Assembly: GCA_013400155.1 (NCBI GenBank)
Contig: VXBM01001234.1
Location: 162,614-226,613, forward strand
Source: Helopsaltes ochotensis
Lineage: Eukaryota > Chordata > Aves > Passeriformes > Locustellidae
DNA length: 64,000 nucleotides
Reading direction: 5' to 3'
A program made the translations under genes and the position numbers. How positions within the stretch are numbered: position 1 is the first letter of the stretch; each line of letters begins with the position of its first letter. The notes beneath the pieces are model-generated. The model did not search any database and was not told the origin of the DNA. It saw only the letters and a list, made by a program, of their open reading frames with translations. Shown piece after piece: positions 61,561 to 64,000 of the stretch.

Positions 61561-62922
61561 TTTTACATTGATGACCTGAGGGCCCATTGAGTTAGGAACA
61601 ACTCTTTTTTGTGTTCCTAATCTAAGTTTATCTTTGACACATTTATTTTTGCAGCCTGATCTACTTGCTTATTGTTTTGGTGCTCCTCATTAGTCTGACT
61701 CTTGGGGACTTAGCAGATTCTTACAGGTAGCTTCTCTACCTGAGTGGCAATGTTTTTCCACTCTTTAGCAGCCTAGATTGGTTTTTCTTTACACTGCTAA
61801 TTAGCTGTTTTCTACTTTTCTAGCCATCTCCACAGAGCATTGGCTACTATCTATGAATCAGTATAGAGGCAGAGCTTTGAACAGCTTTGAGTTCAGAAAG
61901 TTGACTTGATCTACATTCTCTTTCAGTAGCTTGTGCGACTTGTCATGTGGGCTCTATATGGCTGCTTTCTACTTTTGTTTCATCCCTGCAATGTGACAAG
62001 AACCATTTGTAAAAAGAGCGTAACCTGTTTCTTCTGCTGGTAGCTGGTTGTATGGTAGAGCTTCTTTAGCATGTCACTTGCTTTTGTTCTTCTTCATCAG
62101 TGAGATTAGGTTTTCACTTTCAAGCTAATTTGTAATTATTTCTAAAATTCCAGGGCGACTCAGTTTTTTAATACAGGTGCGCTGTGTGATGAGAGCAATC
62201 TACTTACTTTATGTGGCATTAGTGGCACGGTGGGTAGAGGGAATCTCTGCTTTGAACATCCACCCAGCACTAGTAGTAGGGGTGTCAGGAGGTGTTGTGT
62301 TTCAGTGCCAATTACTTCTGAGGCAGCTTGCATTCCTTCATAGGCGGCTAAGATTCCTTTCTCTGTGGGAAGTGTAGTTGGCTTCGGACCCTTTGTAACT
62401 TTGACTCTAGAATCCTAGTGGTCGGCCTCGAGTCTTACCAGGCACTTTTTGCCAAAGGCTCTAGGATAGACCATTGTTTCTGGCTGCGGAGTAAAGCGTA
62501 TTTTTCACATCTGGTCCTGTCTTGACTGGGCCAAGGGCTACTGCATGAGTGACTCTTGCTTGATCTGAGCAAAGGCTTGTTGCTGTTTAGGGGCCCCACT
62601 GGAAAGTGTTTTCTTGTGGGTGACTAGGTAGAAAGGGCTCACAATCTGGTTGTATTTAGGAATATGCATTCTCTAAAAGCCTATGGCACCTAAGAAAGCT
62701 TGTGTTTCTTTCCTGTTGGCTGGTGGAGACATTGCTGTGATCTTGTTGATGACCTTGGTGGGAATTTGATGCTGTCTATCTTCTCATTTTATTCTCAGAA
62801 ACTGGATTTCTTGAGCAGGTCCTTTAACTTTGCTCTTCTTGATAGCAAAACTGGCTTCTTGCCAGTTTTGCCATCAAGATGATTTTCTTTCTCTTCTTAA
62901 ATATTTCAGCTTCAGTGTTCCT
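61560..62922 (-). pseudogene. ERVL pol: RT thumb/connection and RNase H, heavily decayed
   Basis: This stretch links the RT active-site segment to integrase. RNase H would degrade the RNA of the RNA:DNA hybrid during reverse transcription. The entry to RNase H is seen as YALFTNGSCHIAGM around 61,985-62,020, in the same frame as the RT YIDD and the integrase triad. The residue at 62,005-62,007 is Asn where the first metal-binding Asp is expected. Further along, a FIDSS stretch near 61,850 may keep a later acidic residue. Stops are frequent and indels likely, and the connection region from about 62,100 to 62,900 is hard to follow. A 19-bp hairpin lies at 62,837-62,879. Confidence 0.7.
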
Positions 62923-63300
62923 TCACACAATGATGTCATCAATGTATTGCAAATGTTTTGGAGCCTTACCCTTTTTTAGTGCAGTCTGAATCAGTCCATG
63001 GCAGATGGTAGGACTGTGTTTCCACTCCTGGGGCAGTTGGTTCCAGGTGTACTGCACGCCCCCTCCACGTGAAGGCAAACTGAGGCCTGAATTCTGCAGC
63101 CAGAGGAATGGAGAAAAATGCATTTGCTATGTCAATGGTGGCATACCACCTCGCTGTCTTGGACTCCAGCTCGTACTGGAGCTCCAACATGTCTGGCACA
63201 GCAGCGCTCAGCGGTGGAGTCACTTCATTCAATGCATGATAGTCCACAGTCAATCTCCATTCTCCGTCAGACTTGCGCACAGGCAGATGGGGCTGTTGAA
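62923..63300 (-). pseudogene. ERVL pol: reverse transcriptase fingers/palm, frameshifted
   Basis: RT copies viral RNA into DNA. The 105-codon open stretch at 62,966-63,280 contains RKSDGEWRLTVDYHALNEV and then TIDIANAFFSIPLA, whose Asp at 63,131-63,133 is the first palm catalytic residue. Near 63,050 the homologous reading moves to a second frame (YTWNQLPQEW onwards), which carries the YIDD box at 62,935-62,946 with both catalytic Asp residues. That frame stops at 62,923-62,925, three codons after the box. So all three catalytic Asp codons survive but sit in two frames. The plus-strand open frame over 63,005-63,379 is only the antisense of this region. Confidence 0.92.
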
Positions 63301-63316
63301 GGGTGAATATGTTTTG

Positions 63317-63790
63317 CTAACTACTCTTTGGCTGTCTAGCTTACAAATCATCTTGTGGCTGGGAATCATGGCATTTTGAGTTGTTCTGTACTGTTGAAAT
63401 GGCAATTGGCATTCGTTGCTCTTCTCCCTTTAGAACCCTTACTATAGATGGGTTTTCTGATAGTCCAGGTAAGGTGTTCAATTGTTTAACACCTTCTGTC
63501 TCTACAGCCGCTATCCCAAATGCCCACTTGAGTCCTTTTGGGTCTTTGAAATACCTGTTTCGAAGGAAGTCTATGCCTAAAATGCATGGAGCCTCTGGGT
63601 CAATTACAATAGGAAGTTTCTTCTACTTATTTCTAGTCAGGCTCACATCACCTTCCGCTAAAGTGAAATCCTGTGATCCCCCTGTTACACTAGCAATAGA
63701 AACAGATTCTACCCCTACATATCTTGATGGGATTAATGTACACTGCTCACCAGTGTCAACAAAAGCCTTATATTTTTGTGGTTCTAATGT
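63317..63790 (-). pseudogene. ERVL pol: aspartic protease, with premature stops
   Basis: Retroviral protease is a dimeric aspartic protease that matures gag-pol. The active-site triplet DTG is at 63,749-63,757 within AFVDTGEQCTLIPSR, and the C-terminal CILGIDFLRN block is near 63,555-63,590. Both lie in the frame that leads into the RT N-terminus, so protease and RT were continuous. That frame is cut by TAG at 63,623-63,625, inside the protease, and by TAA and TAG at 63,341 and 63,317, before the RT. The antisense strand happens to be open for 140 codons (63,381-63,803), which is not a gene. Confidence 0.88.
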
Positions 63791-64000
63791 GCCAGGCCAA
63801 TGAATCTACACAGTCCAAAAAATATGATTTTCTCTAGCCTCTACCTGGCTAGAGGGAGGGGTGGTTATTTTTCTTGTCCTGGGTAACTGCAGCTGCTTGC
63901 TTCTTGGTGGAACTTCTCTGAGTCTTGCCTTCCAACAATTCATGCAGCTGTTGTGCCAGATTATTAGTCCATTTTTTTATCTCATTTCCTCATGTCTTCT
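63791..64000 (-). pseudogene. ERVL gag/pol junction region, partial at the window edge
   Basis: The minus strand has a short open stretch, NLAQQLHELLEGKTQRS then a Lys/Gln-rich segment, ending in a stop near 63,850. Its position just before the protease fits the gag C-terminus or a gag-pol linker. No zinc knuckle is seen. Identity rests on position only. Confidence 0.5.

Larger units (their letters stand above)
60100..64000 (-). mobile_element. ERVL-type (class III) endogenous retrovirus, 3' half of a degenerate provirus
   Basis: On the minus strand the window end enters the provirus near the gag/pol junction and runs through protease, reverse transcriptase, RNase H and integrase to a polypurine tract and a 3' LTR. 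The order, the integrase C-terminal sequence and the lack of room for env are typical of ERVL, the spumavirus-related class common in bird genomes. The 5' LTR, primer site and most of gag lie past position 64,000. Many stops, at least two frame changes and lost catalytic residues show the copy is dead. Any expression would come from the LTR only. The low-coordinate boundary is approximate because no target-site duplication can be checked. Confidence 0.9.

Noticed and set aside
63005..63803. Plus-strand open frames of 124 and 140 codons at the window end
   Set aside because: They are the antisense of the ERVL protease and RT, which are recognisable on the minus strand by DTG, ILGID and RT motifs.
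1..64000. CRISPR arrays, bacterial operons, tRNA and rRNA genes
   Set aside because: The sequence is vertebrate. No regularly spaced repeats, cloverleaf patterns or rRNA segments were seen.

Overview
The window looks like noncoding bird DNA, most likely from a songbird. It is moderately AT-rich. Its interspersed repeats are mainly CR1 non-LTR retrotransposons, recognised by the avian 3' end with its ATTCTRTG-like tail. The youngest large insertion is a class III (ERVL-type) endogenous retrovirus. I saw no mammalian-type L1 or Alu, no CpG-rich promoter, no convincing tRNA or rRNA, and no host exon. Nearly every open frame is 60-120 codons, without codon bias, splice context or recognisable homology. 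The longest are antisense readings of repeats. No CDS is claimed.

Layout. Positions 1-30,400 are mostly unique sequence. They hold CR1 copies at about 1.6, 5.5, 7.2, 10.3 and 10.5 kb, two much older amniote-type CR1 relics (7.0 and 17.6 kb), a polypyrimidine tract (4.4 kb), a long TTTC microsatellite broken by an assembly gap (11.4 kb), a second gap (21.7 kb) and a 49-bp tandem duplication (28.8 kb). From 30.4 to 34.0 kb is a CR1-rich patch containing a plus-strand CR1 that keeps ORF2 sequence and the 3' end but lacks the segment between them. From 34.0 to 54.4 kb the sequence is again mostly unique, with simple repeats, short CR1 tails, a 26-bp dispersed duplicate, a perfect 22-bp palindrome and an AT-rich stretch near 47.4-48.0 kb that has the look of a conserved noncoding element. 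From 54.4 to 57.1 kb there are two more CR1 copies and a third ancient relic.

From about 60.1 kb to the window end a minus-strand ERVL provirus is visible. Read on the minus strand it runs from a gag/pol junction and protease, through reverse transcriptase, RNase H and integrase, to a polypurine tract and the 3' LTR. The 5' half lies beyond position 64,000. Every pol domain is broken by stops or frame changes. The RNase H and integrase regions each read Asn where the first catalytic Asp is expected, so the copy is inactive.

No new functional system is evident. The points most worth a second look are the internally deleted CR1, the hairpin and the pattern of catalytic losses in the ERVL pol, the old CR1 relics and the candidate conserved element. 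All identifications rest on reading the sequence and on knowledge of repeat families. No database search was run.
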